Source: Actinomycetes bacterium
GTDB lineage: Bacteria > Actinomycetota > Actinomycetes > Mycobacteriales > Mycobacteriaceae
NCBI GenBank assembly: GCA_023417985.1
Contig: JAEZDV010000245.1
Coordinates: forward strand, 1-11,387
DNA: 11,387 bases
Direction of reading: 5' to 3'
Below the pieces are notes generated by a model that was given only the letters and a program-made list of their open reading frames with translations, searched no databases and was not told the origin of the DNA. Every line of letters begins with the position of its first letter. Within the stretch, counting starts at the first letter, position 1. This document shows, in pieces, positions 5,456 through 11,387 of this stretch. Both the position numbers and the translations under genes were made by a program.

Positions 5456-8047
5456 ATGACCGATTCCGCGAACGACACCGCGCAGTCCGCGATGCTTCCG
5501 ACGCCGTCCGTGCGTCCCGGGGCGGTACCGCCGCCGGCACCTTCCGCGATGCGTCGGGCGTTGCGCCGAGCGCGTGACGGCGTGACGCTCAACGTCGACG
5601 AGTCCGCGGTGCTGCTGCAGGCGCGCGGATCCGACCTCGAAGACTTGTGTGCCTCCGCGGCCCGGGTGCGCGACGCGGGACTGCTCGCGGCCGGGCGACC
5701 CGGAACCGTCACATACTCGCGCAAGGTTTTCGTCCCGATCACCCGGCTGTGCCGGGACCGCTGCCACTACTGCACCTTTGTGACGGTTCCGGGCAAGCTC
5801 CGGGCCGAGGGCCGGGGGATGTACCTCGAGCCCGACGAAATCCTCGAGATCGCGCGGCAAGGCGCCCAACTGGGCTGCAAGGAAGCTCTGTTCACACTCG
5901 GCGACCGGCCGGAGGAGCGGTGGCCGGAGGCGGCCCGATGGCTCGAAGAGCGTGGGTACGACTCGACTCTCGACTACGTGCGCGCGATGTCGATCCGCGT
6001 ACTCGAAGAAACCGGCCTGCTGCCGCACCTCAACCCCGGCGTGATGAGCTGGGCCGAGATGTCGCGGCTCAAGCCGGTCGCGCCCTCGATGGGCATGATG
6101 CTCGAAACCACCTCGGAGCGACTGTTCACCGAGAAGGGGGAGTGCCACTACGGCAGCCCCGACAAGGACCCCGCGGTGCGGCTGCGGGTACTCACCGACG
6201 CGGGCCGGTTGTCTGTGCCCTTCACCACCGGGATCCTGGTGGGCATCGGGGAGACCGTTGTCGAGCGCGCCGACTCCATTCACACGATTCGCAAGTCGCA
6301 CAAGGCATTCGGGCATATCCAGGAAGTGATCGTCCAGAACTTCAGGGCGAAGGGCGACACCGCGATGCGCGATGTCGACGATGCCGGTCTGGAAGAGTTT
6401 CTTGCTGCGGTCGCGGTTTCGCGGCTCGTCCTCGGCCCCGGCATGCGCATCCAGGCGCCGCCCAATCTGGTCTCCCTCGACGAATGCCGCGCCCTCCTCG
6501 CCGCCGGTGCCGACGACTGGGGCGGCGTCTCACCGCTGACCCCCGACCACGTCAACCCCGAGCGGCCGTGGCCGAACCTCGACACGCTCGCGGAGGTCAG
6601 CGCCGACGCCGGATTCACCCTCACCGAGCGGATCGCCGCCCAGCCGCAGTACGTCCTGGCGGGGCAGCCGTGGATCGACCCCCGGATCACCACGCACGTG
6701 CGCGCACTGGCAGACCCCGAGACGGGACTCGCCCGGGACGTGCTCCCGACGGGCCTGCCGTGGCAGGAACCCGACATCGACTGGGAGTCCTCCGGCCGCG
6801 TCGACCTCAACTCCGAGATCGACGTGAGCGGACGCAACACCGAGTACCGCTCCGACCTCGGGAGTGCGTTCGGTGACTGGGAAACGGTGCGCGAGCAGGT
6901 ACTCGCACTGGGCGAATCGGCGCCGGTCCGGCTCGACAGCGACGTGCTCGCCGCGTTGCGCTCGGCCGAGCGCGATCCCGCGGGATGCTCGGATGACGAG
7001 TACATCGCGCTCGCCAATGCGGAAGGACCCGGCCTCGAGGCGCTCGTCGCGCTCGCCGACCAACTGCGCCGTGACACCGTCGGCGACGACGTCACCTACG
7101 TGATCAACCGCAACATCAACTTCACCAACATCTGTTACACGGGATGCCGGTTCTGCGCGTTCGCGCAGCGCAAGGGCGACGCGGACGCGTTCACGCTCTC
7201 GGCGCAGGAGGTCGCCGACCGCGCCTGGGAGGCACACGTCGCCGGCGCTACCGAGGTGTGCATGCAGGGCGGTATCGACCCCGAGTTGCCGGTGACCGGG
7301 TACGCCGACCTGGTGCGCGCGGTGAAGGCCCGCGTTCCGTCCATGCACGTGCACGCGTTCTCGCCGATGGAGATCGTCAACGGTGTCGCGCGCAGCGGTA
7401 TCTCGATCCGGGACTGGCTGACCGACCTGCGGGAAGCCGGACTGGACACCATCCCCGGCACGGCCGCGGAGATCCTCGACGACGAGGTGCGCTGGGTGCT
7501 GACGAAGGGCAAACTGCCCTCCGCCGAGTGGGTCGAGGTGGTCACCACCGCGCACGAGGTCGGCCTGCGCTCGAGTTCGACGATGATGTACGGCCACGTC
7601 GACCAGCCGCACCACTGGGTGGGGCACCTGAACGTACTGCGCGGCATCCAGGACCGCACCGGTGGATTCACCGAGTTCGTCCTGCTGCCGTTCGTCCACC
7701 AGTCGTCACCGCTGTATCTGGCCGGCGCGTCGCGTCCCGGGCCGACGATGCGCGACAACCGGGCAGCACACGCCTTGGCCCGCGTCATGTTGCACGGGCG
7801 GATCGACAACATCCAGACCAGCTGGGTCAAGCTGGGGGTCGCCGGAACGCGGGCGATGCTCGAAGGCGGAGCCAACGATCTGGGTGGCACGTTGATGGAG
7901 GAGACGATCTCCCGGATGGCGGGATCACAGCACGGCTCCGAGAAGACCGTCGCAGAACTCGTCGCAATCGCAGAGGGCATCGGGCGGCCGGCGCGCCAGC
8001 GCACGACCGCGTACGCACCCCGCGAGGCCGACGTCACCGTTCGGTAG
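5456..8047 (+). CDS. fbiC: FbiC, bifunctional FO synthase (CofG-CofH fusion)
   Basis: A radical-SAM enzyme that makes 7,8-didemethyl-8-hydroxy-5-deazariboflavin (FO), the chromophore of coenzyme F420, from tyrosine and 5-amino-6-ribitylaminouracil in the cytosol. The 863 residues match the family (856 in M. tuberculosis). The N-terminal CofG half (about 80-400) has ITRLCRDRCHYCTF with cluster cysteines C99, C103 and C106. The C-terminal CofH half (about 540-850) has FTNICYTGCRFCAF with C560, C564 and C567, followed by QRKGDADAFTLS. Both CxxxCxxC cluster sites are intact, so both half-reactions should work. ATG 5456 is chosen on length; GTG 5420 in frame would add 12 residues but overlaps no better signal. 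The SD is weak (GAGGCGG, 11 bases away). The acidic-protein gene precedes it and fdxC follows. Confidence 0.97.
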   Translation: MTDSANDTAQSAMLPTPSVRPGAVPPPAPSAMRRALRRARDGVTLNVDESAVLLQARGSDLEDLCASAARVRDAGLLAAGRPGTVTYSRKVFVPITRLCRDRCHYCTFVTVPGKLRAEGRGMYLEPDEILEIARQGAQLGCKEALFTLGDRPEERWPEAARWLEERGYDSTLDYVRAMSIRVLEETGLLPHLNPGVMSWAEMSRLKPVAPSMGMMLETTSERLFTEKGECHYGSPDKDPAVRLRVLTDAGRLSVPFTTGILVGIGETVVERADSIHTIRKSHKAFGHIQEVIVQNFRAKGDTAMRDVDDAGLEEFLAAVAVSRLVLGPGMRIQAPPNLVSLDECRALLAAGADDWGGVSPLTPDHVNPERPWPNLDTLAEVSADAGFTLTERIAAQPQYVLAGQPWIDPRITTHVRALADPETGLARDVLPTGLPWQEPDIDWESSGRVDLNSEIDVSGRNTEYRSDLGSAFGDWETVREQVLALGESAPVRLDSDVLAALRSAERDPAGCSDDEYIALANAEGPGLEALVALADQLRRDTVGDDVTYVINRNINFTNICYTGCRFCAFAQRKGDADAFTLSAQEVADRAWEAHVAGATEVCMQGGIDPELPVTGYADLVRAVKARVPSMHVHAFSPMEIVNGVARSGISIRDWLTDLREAGLDTIPGTAAEILDDEVRWVLTKGKLPSAEWVEVVTTAHEVGLRSSSTMMYGHVDQPHHWVGHLNVLRGIQDRTGGFTEFVLLPFVHQSSPLYLAGASRPGPTMRDNRAAHALARVMLHGRIDNIQTSWVKLGVAGTRAMLEGGANDLGGTLMEETISRMAGSQHGSEKTVAELVAIAEGIGRPARQRTTAYAPREADVTVR

Positions 8048-8229
8048 CCTGGCGGCGTCCGGCACAGACCGCGGAAGCTCGGGTCAGGGCACCCTAATGC
8101 GCAGGCGCGCCCGCCCGACGGGGGATACTGGACCGCAGTGGTGAGCAGGCCACGAACGATGGACCGCGCAGACCGGTGGATCGCCGGTGCGGTGGGTCGG
8201 CGGGCAGACAGAGAGGCAGGGAAACAGCA
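8048..8229 (+). promoter_or_regulatory. fbiC-fdxC intergenic region, probable fdxC promoter zone
   Basis: This is the longest non-coding gap in the window (182 bases). It has two weak -10-like hexamers, TAGCCT at 8045-8050 overlapping the fbiC stop and GATACT at 8124-8129, neither with a recognisable -35. No strong terminator hairpin is visible after fbiC, so read-through into fdxC is possible. A 24-codon ORF (8159-8233) overlaps the fdxC start but looks fortuitous. Confidence 0.35.
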
Positions 8230-8553
8230 GTGACGTACACGATTGCGGAACCGTGTGTGGATGTGTTGGACAAGGCATGTATCGAGGAATGCCCCGTCGA
8301 CTGCATCTACGAGGGTGGACGCATGTTGTACATCCACCCCGACGAGTGTGTGGACTGTGGAGCCTGCGAGCCGGTCTGTCCCGTCGAGGCCATCTTCTAC
8401 GAGGATGACGTGCCCGACGAGTGGTCGGACTATGTCAAGGCCAACGTCGACTTCTTCGACGATCTGGGTTCGCCCGGTGGAGCCGCGAAGCTCGGCAAGG
8501 TCGCCTACGATCCGCCGTTCATCAAGAACCTCCCGCCCATGGGTGAGGAGTAG
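8230..8553 (+). CDS. fdxC: FdxC, 7Fe ferredoxin (3Fe-4S plus 4Fe-4S)
   Basis: A small cytosolic electron carrier of 107 residues, the usual length for actinobacterial FdxC. Cysteines at 9, 17, 21, 25, 40, 43, 46 and 50 fit a seven-iron ferredoxin: C9, C17 and C50 for the 3Fe-4S cluster, and C21 with the C40-x2-C43-x2-C46 run for the 4Fe-4S cluster, leaving C25 as the extra free cysteine known in this class. The conserved C-terminal extension (about 60-107) ends FIKNLPPMGEE. The GTG start follows a purine-rich SD (AGGCAGGGA, 8214-8222). A longer in-frame ATG at 8176 lacks family similarity and is rejected. dapC begins immediately after its stop. Its redox partner is not shown by the sequence; nearby FbiC, P450s and other oxidoreductases are possible. 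Confidence 0.95.
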   Translation: MTYTIAEPCVDVLDKACIEECPVDCIYEGGRMLYIHPDECVDCGACEPVCPVEAIFYEDDVPDEWSDYVKANVDFFDDLGSPGGAAKLGKVAYDPPFIKNLPPMGEE

Positions 8554-9696
8554 GTGTCGCTCGATGTGCAGACGGGCGGTGCTTCGGTGAAGCCACGCGT
8601 GCGCCGGTCGGTAGCGAGCAAACTTCCCGACTTCCCGTGGGATTCACTGGCGGAGGCGAAGGCCACCGCGGCGGCGCACCCCGAGGGAATCGTGAACCTG
8701 TCGGTGGGCACGCCCGTGGATCCGGTTGCTCCGGTCATCCGTGACGCCCTGACATCGGTCGCGGAGGAACCGGGTTATCCCACCACCCACGGGACCGAGG
8801 AACTGCGTGTCGCGGCGGTGGGCGCGCTCGCCCGCCGGTACGGCATCACCGGACTCGATCCGGCGGCAGTGCTGCCCGCCATCGGTACCAAGGAAATGAT
8901 CGCGTGGCTGCCCACGCTGCTCGGACTCGGCGCCGACGACCTCGTGGTCATCCCCGAACTGGCGTATCCCACCTACGAGGTGGGCGGACTGCTCGCCGGG
9001 GTGCGGCTGATCCGCGCCGACGGACTCAACCGGCTCGGCCCCGAAGGTGCCGCGCTGGTGTTCGTGAACTCGCCGTCGAACCCCACCGGCAAGGTGCTCG
9101 GCCTCGACCACCTGCGCAAGGTCGTCGACTGGGCGCGCAGCCGCGACGCGATCGTCGTCTCCGACGAGTGCTACCTCGGCCTCACCTGGGAGGGTGAAGC
9201 CCTGTCGATCCTGCATCCGAGCGTGTGCGATGGCGACCACACGAACCTGCTCGCGGTGCATTCGCTGTCGAAGACGTCGAACCTGGCGAGCTATCGCGCC
9301 GGGTTCGTGACCGGCGACGCGGATCTCGTCGCCGATCTGCTCGAGGTGCGCAAGCACGCGGGCATGATGCTGCCGCTGCCGATCCAGGCGGCCATGACCG
9401 TGGCGCTGAACGACGACGAGCACGAGAACATCCAGCGCGAGAAGTACCGGGCGCGCCGCGAGATCCTGCTCCCCGCGGTGCGTGACGCCGGTTTCACCGT
9501 GGACCACTCGGAGGCCGGACTGTACCTCTGGGCGACCCGCGGTGAAGAGTGCCGCGCGACCGTCGACTGGTTCGCCGAGCGGGGCATACTCGTCGCTCCC
9601 GGCGAGTTCTACGGTCCCGGCGGCGTCCAGCACGTGCGAATCGCACTCACCGCGACGGACGACGCGATCGCAGCGGCCGCGCGTCGCCTGAGCTGA
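8554..9696 (+). CDS. dapC: Succinyldiaminopimelate transaminase DapC
   Basis: A PLP-dependent aminotransferase (fold type I, class I/II) that converts N-succinyl-2-amino-6-oxopimelate to N-succinyl-L,L-diaminopimelate with glutamate, in the meso-DAP/lysine branch feeding peptidoglycan. The 380 residues show the expected landmarks: N-terminal FPWDSLAEAK, LSVGTPVDPV substrate loop, NSPSNPTG with N176, SDECYLG with D204 and Y207, Schiff-base lysine K240 in HSLSKTSNLASYRAGF with R248, and the carboxylate-binding R362 in HVRIAL. GTG 8554 directly follows the fdxC stop, with GAGGAG (8545-8550) close by; GTG 8566 or 8587 in frame are alternatives, since M. tuberculosis Rv1178 is shorter (about 362). 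The fdxC-dapC pairing is conserved in Mycobacteriales and supports DapC over a generic aminotransferase. Confidence 0.9.
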   Translation: MSLDVQTGGASVKPRVRRSVASKLPDFPWDSLAEAKATAAAHPEGIVNLSVGTPVDPVAPVIRDALTSVAEEPGYPTTHGTEELRVAAVGALARRYGITGLDPAAVLPAIGTKEMIAWLPTLLGLGADDLVVIPELAYPTYEVGGLLAGVRLIRADGLNRLGPEGAALVFVNSPSNPTGKVLGLDHLRKVVDWARSRDAIVVSDECYLGLTWEGEALSILHPSVCDGDHTNLLAVHSLSKTSNLASYRAGFVTGDADLVADLLEVRKHAGMMLPLPIQAAMTVALNDDEHENIQREKYRARREILLPAVRDAGFTVDHSEAGLYLWATRGEECRATVDWFAERGILVAPGEFYGPGGVQHVRIALTATDDAIAAAARRLS

Positions 9697-9701
9697 CTGC
9701 G

Positions 9702-9756
9702 ACCGGGCCGGGCGCATCGCCTCGTGGCGTCGGCGTGCGGACACGCCCGGGCCGGT
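9702..9756 (+). terminator. Large hairpin after dapC, terminator without U-tract
   Basis: Arms 9702-9714 and 9744-9756 are complementary over 13 bases with one mismatch (a C/C or G/G pair), enclosing a 29-base loop that itself contains CGCC-TCGT-GGCG. It begins six bases after the dapC stop. There is no T-run, as is common for actinobacterial intrinsic terminators. The last base of the 3' arm is the first base of the next gene's -10 element. Confidence 0.55.
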
Positions 9757-9761
9757 AGATT
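9756..9761 (+). promoter_or_regulatory. -10 element of a leaderless promoter for the rhomboid gene
   Basis: TAGATT matches TANNNT exactly and is followed by six bases and then GTG 9768. RNA would therefore begin at the start codon. No SD precedes the GTG, which agrees with a leaderless mRNA. Confidence 0.65.
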
Positions 9762-9767
9762 GGGCGC

Positions 9768-10475
9768 GTGAGTGCTTCCGGCGATGATCCGTGGCTGTGG
9801 GCGCTCTACGCTGCCGTCGTAGCGCTCACGGCCCTCGCCGCGATGCCGAATCTCCGCTCGTCCCGCAGCGACGAACGCGCAGCCGCGCGCTCGTGGTGGT
9901 GGCCGCCGCCGGTGGCTGCCGTGGTGCTGTGGGGAGTCGTCGCGGTCGCGTCGGTGACGAGACTGCTGGTGCCCTCGCTGGTCGAGTTGTTCCGCCGCGA
10001 ACCGGTGCGCACCCGCGACGGTGGACAGTGGTGGCGAGTACTATCCGCCGGGCTCGTCGAGGACGGCGGAGTCGTGGTGACCGTCGCGAATCTCGCGTTG
10101 CTCGCAGTGGTCGCCGTCGCCGCCGTGCGGATCTGGGGCTGGTACCGCGCGGTGGCGCTCTTCGTCGTCGGGCAGATCCTCTGGGGCCTGTTCACGACCT
10201 TCGTGTCGCCGTCGGTGGGTGCCGGCACCTCCGGCGCGACCCTCGCCCTCGCCGCGTCGATCGCCGGGCTGTGGCCCGTGATGGGGGCCCGGAGGCGACT
10301 GTTGCTCGCGTCCTCGGCAACCTTCCTTCTCGGGGTGGTCCTCGTGGCGCTCGACGACGCGCACGGTGTCGCGGTGATGATCGGAATGCTGCTGGGTGCG
10401 GTCCTGGGAACCGTATTGCCCCCGCCACGTTCCACGGTGCCCAGTTCGGGGGCGCTCGGCAGCGTCACGACGTGA
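9768..10475 (+). CDS. Rhomboid-family membrane protein, divergent catalytic surroundings
   Basis: A polytopic membrane protein of 235 residues with about six hydrophobic segments (roughly 8-26, 47-68, 101-120, 125-146, 152-171, 184-196/200-217). Rhomboid landmarks are visible: the WR motif in GGQWWRVLSAGLV (R90), an Asn in helix 2 (VTVANLALL, N108), the serine motif GTSGA with S155, and a histidine in the last helix, DDAHGVAVMIGMLLGAVLG (H199), with the usual glycine spacing. A Ser-His dyad is thus possible, which would make it an intramembrane protease. The two helix-2 histidines of typical rhomboids (four and nine residues before the Asn) are replaced by V104 and D99, so activity is uncertain. 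It is expressed from its own leaderless promoter and separated from dapC by a hairpin. A pseudo-protease role is the main alternative. Confidence 0.72.
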   Translation: MSASGDDPWLWALYAAVVALTALAAMPNLRSSRSDERAAARSWWWPPPVAAVVLWGVVAVASVTRLLVPSLVELFRREPVRTRDGGQWWRVLSAGLVEDGGVVVTVANLALLAVVAVAAVRIWGWYRAVALFVVGQILWGLFTTFVSPSVGAGTSGATLALAASIAGLWPVMGARRRLLLASSATFLLGVVLVALDDAHGVAVMIGMLLGAVLGTVLPPPRSTVPSSGALGSVTT

Positions 10476-10477
10476 CG
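10463..10477. repeat. Inverted repeat CGTCAC-GAC-GTGACG at the rhomboid gene end
   Basis: A perfect six-base inverted repeat around three bases, spanning the rhomboid stop codon and ending 41 bases before the fadD36 start. It could be an operator for fadD36 or a weak RNA hairpin. Confidence 0.4.
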
Positions 10478-10518
10478 AGTGTGCGGGCGTCGGCGCGGGG
10501 TGTGGAATCCTTTCGCCT

Positions 10519-11387
10519 GTGTCTGCACTTCTCCGCTCGCTGAATCCTCTGGCTGTCGCCCGCGGCGACGACGTCCCCGATGCCGTCCGCATCGACGGCC
10601 ACACCCTCTCCCGCAGCGACGTCCTCGGCGCCGCAACCGCACTCGCGGCGAGGGTCGCGCGGGCAGAACGCGTCGCGGTCCTCGCAAACCCCACGGCGAC
10701 AACCGTCGTTGCGGTCGTCGGGTGCCTCCTCGCCGGTGTGACGGTCGTGCCGGTACCGCCGGACTCGGGGCCTGCGGAACTGGCGCACATCCTGACCGAC
10801 TCCGGCGCCCAGGCCTGGGTGGGGGCCGCCCCGGACATCGAGCACCCGGACGTGCCGCAATTGCCGGTGCTCCCGGTCCGGCTCCACGCCCGCGACTGGC
10901 ATCACGTGCCCGAGCCGTCGCCCTCCCGTATCGCGTTCGTGCTCTACACGTCCGGGACCACGGGGGCGCCGAAGGGGGTGCTGCTCAGCCGCAGGGCGAT
11001 CGCAGCCGGGATCGACGCGCTCGCCGAGGCGTGGGACTGGACGGAGCTCGACACCCTCGTCCACGGTCTGCCGTTGTTCCACGTCCACGGACTCGTACTC
11101 GGGTTGCTCGGCCCGCTCCGGGTCGGAAGCCGGCTGATCCACACGGGCAGTCCGACCCCGCAGGCGTACGCGCAGGCGCGGGGCACTCTGTACTTCGGTG
11201 TTCCCACCGTGTGGTCGCGCATCGCGGAGGACGAGGAGTCGGCGCGTGCGCTGAGCGGTGCCCGGCTGCTCGTCTCCGGAAGTGCGCCTCTCCCGGTGCC
11301 GGTGTTCGAGAGAGTGCAGGAGCTGACGGGTCTGACGCCGATCGAGCGGTACGGAATGAGCGAGACCATGCTCACCCTGAGCACCCG
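10519..11387 (+). CDS. fadD36: FadD36/MatB-type acyl-CoA (malonyl-CoA) ligase, 3' end outside window
   Basis: An ANL-superfamily adenylating enzyme that activates a short carboxylate, probably malonate or methylmalonate, to its CoA thioester via an acyl-AMP in the cytosol. The first 289 residues of an expected ~470 are present. Seen: the P-loop YTSGTTGAPKG at 143-153, the A4-type LPLFHVHGLVLG at 184-195 characteristic of the MatB/FadD36 branch, LLVSGSAPLP at 250-259, and the A5 motif RYGMSET at 277-283. The C-terminal domain with the catalytic lysine is cut off. GTG 10519 begins the protein (V/M-SALLRSLNPL); there is no SD, and AATCCT at 10506-10511 is spaced seven bases ahead like a weak leaderless -10. 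An inverted repeat lies 41 bases upstream. Substrate choice between malonate and other acids cannot be decided from this part. Confidence 0.88.
   Translation, partial: MSALLRSLNPLAVARGDDVPDAVRIDGHTLSRSDVLGAATALAARVARAERVAVLANPTATTVVAVVGCLLAGVTVVPVPPDSGPAELAHILTDSGAQAWVGAAPDIEHPDVPQLPVLPVRLHARDWHHVPEPSPSRIAFVLYTSGTTGAPKGVLLSRRAIAAGIDALAEAWDWTELDTLVHGLPLFHVHGLVLGLLGPLRVGSRLIHTGSPTPQAYAQARGTLYFGVPTVWSRIAEDEESARALSGARLLVSGSAPLPVPVFERVQELTGLTPIERYGMSETMLTLST

Noticed and set aside
5396..7699. Long open frames on the minus strand opposite fbiC (306 and 389 codons)
   Set aside because: They are antisense shadows of a strongly GC3-biased gene, contain no recognisable domain and have arginine/histidine-rich composition typical of reverse frames.
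8097..8144. 15-codon Arg-rich ORF (begins MRRRARP) in the fbiC-fdxC gap
   Set aside because: It has no SD, no associated hairpin and no arginine-related gene nearby.
8159..8233. 24-codon ORF whose TGA overlaps the fdxC GTG
   Set aside because: It resembles a coupled leader peptide but has no good SD and an Arg/Ala/Gly composition expected of random high-GC sequence; the fdxC SD lies inside it and explains the purines.
1..11387. Mobile elements, CRISPR, tRNA or rRNA, phage or defence genes
   Set aside because: No transposase, spaced repeats, RNA gene features or defence domains were seen; composition is uniform and gene order is conserved chromosomal.

Overview
The window reads as ordinary chromosome of a high-GC actinobacterium of the Mycobacteriales, most likely Rhodococcus or a close relative. 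The grounds are the strong G/C bias at third codon positions, frequent GTG starts, ATGA/GTGA gene overlaps, and three markers found together: an LpqW-type lipoprotein, the mycothiol enzyme MshB and the fused F420 enzyme FbiC. From memory, the order lpqW - mshB - small membrane protein - fbiC - fdxC - dapC follows M. tuberculosis Rv1166, Rv1170, Rv1171, Rv1173, Rv1177, Rv1178, without the PE/PPE genes that interrupt it there. No mobile element, CRISPR array, tRNA or rRNA was seen, and no gene-free stretch exceeds 300 bases; the longest is 182 bases (8048-8229).

Layout. 1-2263 (+): the 3' end of lpqW, mshB overlapping it by GTGA, an unrecognised small ORF starting one base after mshB, and a four-helix membrane protein whose 3' end overlaps the convergent udgB by 38 bases. 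5091-2226 (-): a tight three-gene operon (YdbS-like PH protein, YdbT-like triple PH protein, family 5 uracil-DNA glycosylase) joined by two ATGA overlaps. 5092-5210: a compact divergent control region with overlapping -10-like elements on both strands and two related palindromes. 5211-8047 (+): a small acidic protein and then fbiC, separated by a 44-base gap that holds a four-codon Met-Pro-Pro-Pro reading frame and a hairpin over the fbiC ribosome-binding region. 8230-9696 (+): ferredoxin fdxC and dapC with no gap between them. 9768-10475 (+): a divergent rhomboid-like membrane protein behind a textbook leaderless promoter. 10519 to the end (+): an acyl/malonyl-CoA ligase of FadD36/MatB type, cut by the window edge.

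Functionally this is a housekeeping block for actinobacterial specialities: lipoglycan assembly (LpqW), mycothiol (MshB), coenzyme F420 (FbiC), diaminopimelate/lysine (DapC), base-excision repair (UdgB) and short-acyl CoA activation (FadD36). I do not see a complete new multi-gene system. The points most worth a second look are the MPPP leader frame and hairpin ahead of fbiC, the bidirectional promoter with paired palindromes, the small acidic protein with a repeated EAD/Q/PV motif, the rhomboid lacking the usual helix-2 histidines, and the repair gene placed in an operon with membrane PH proteins.
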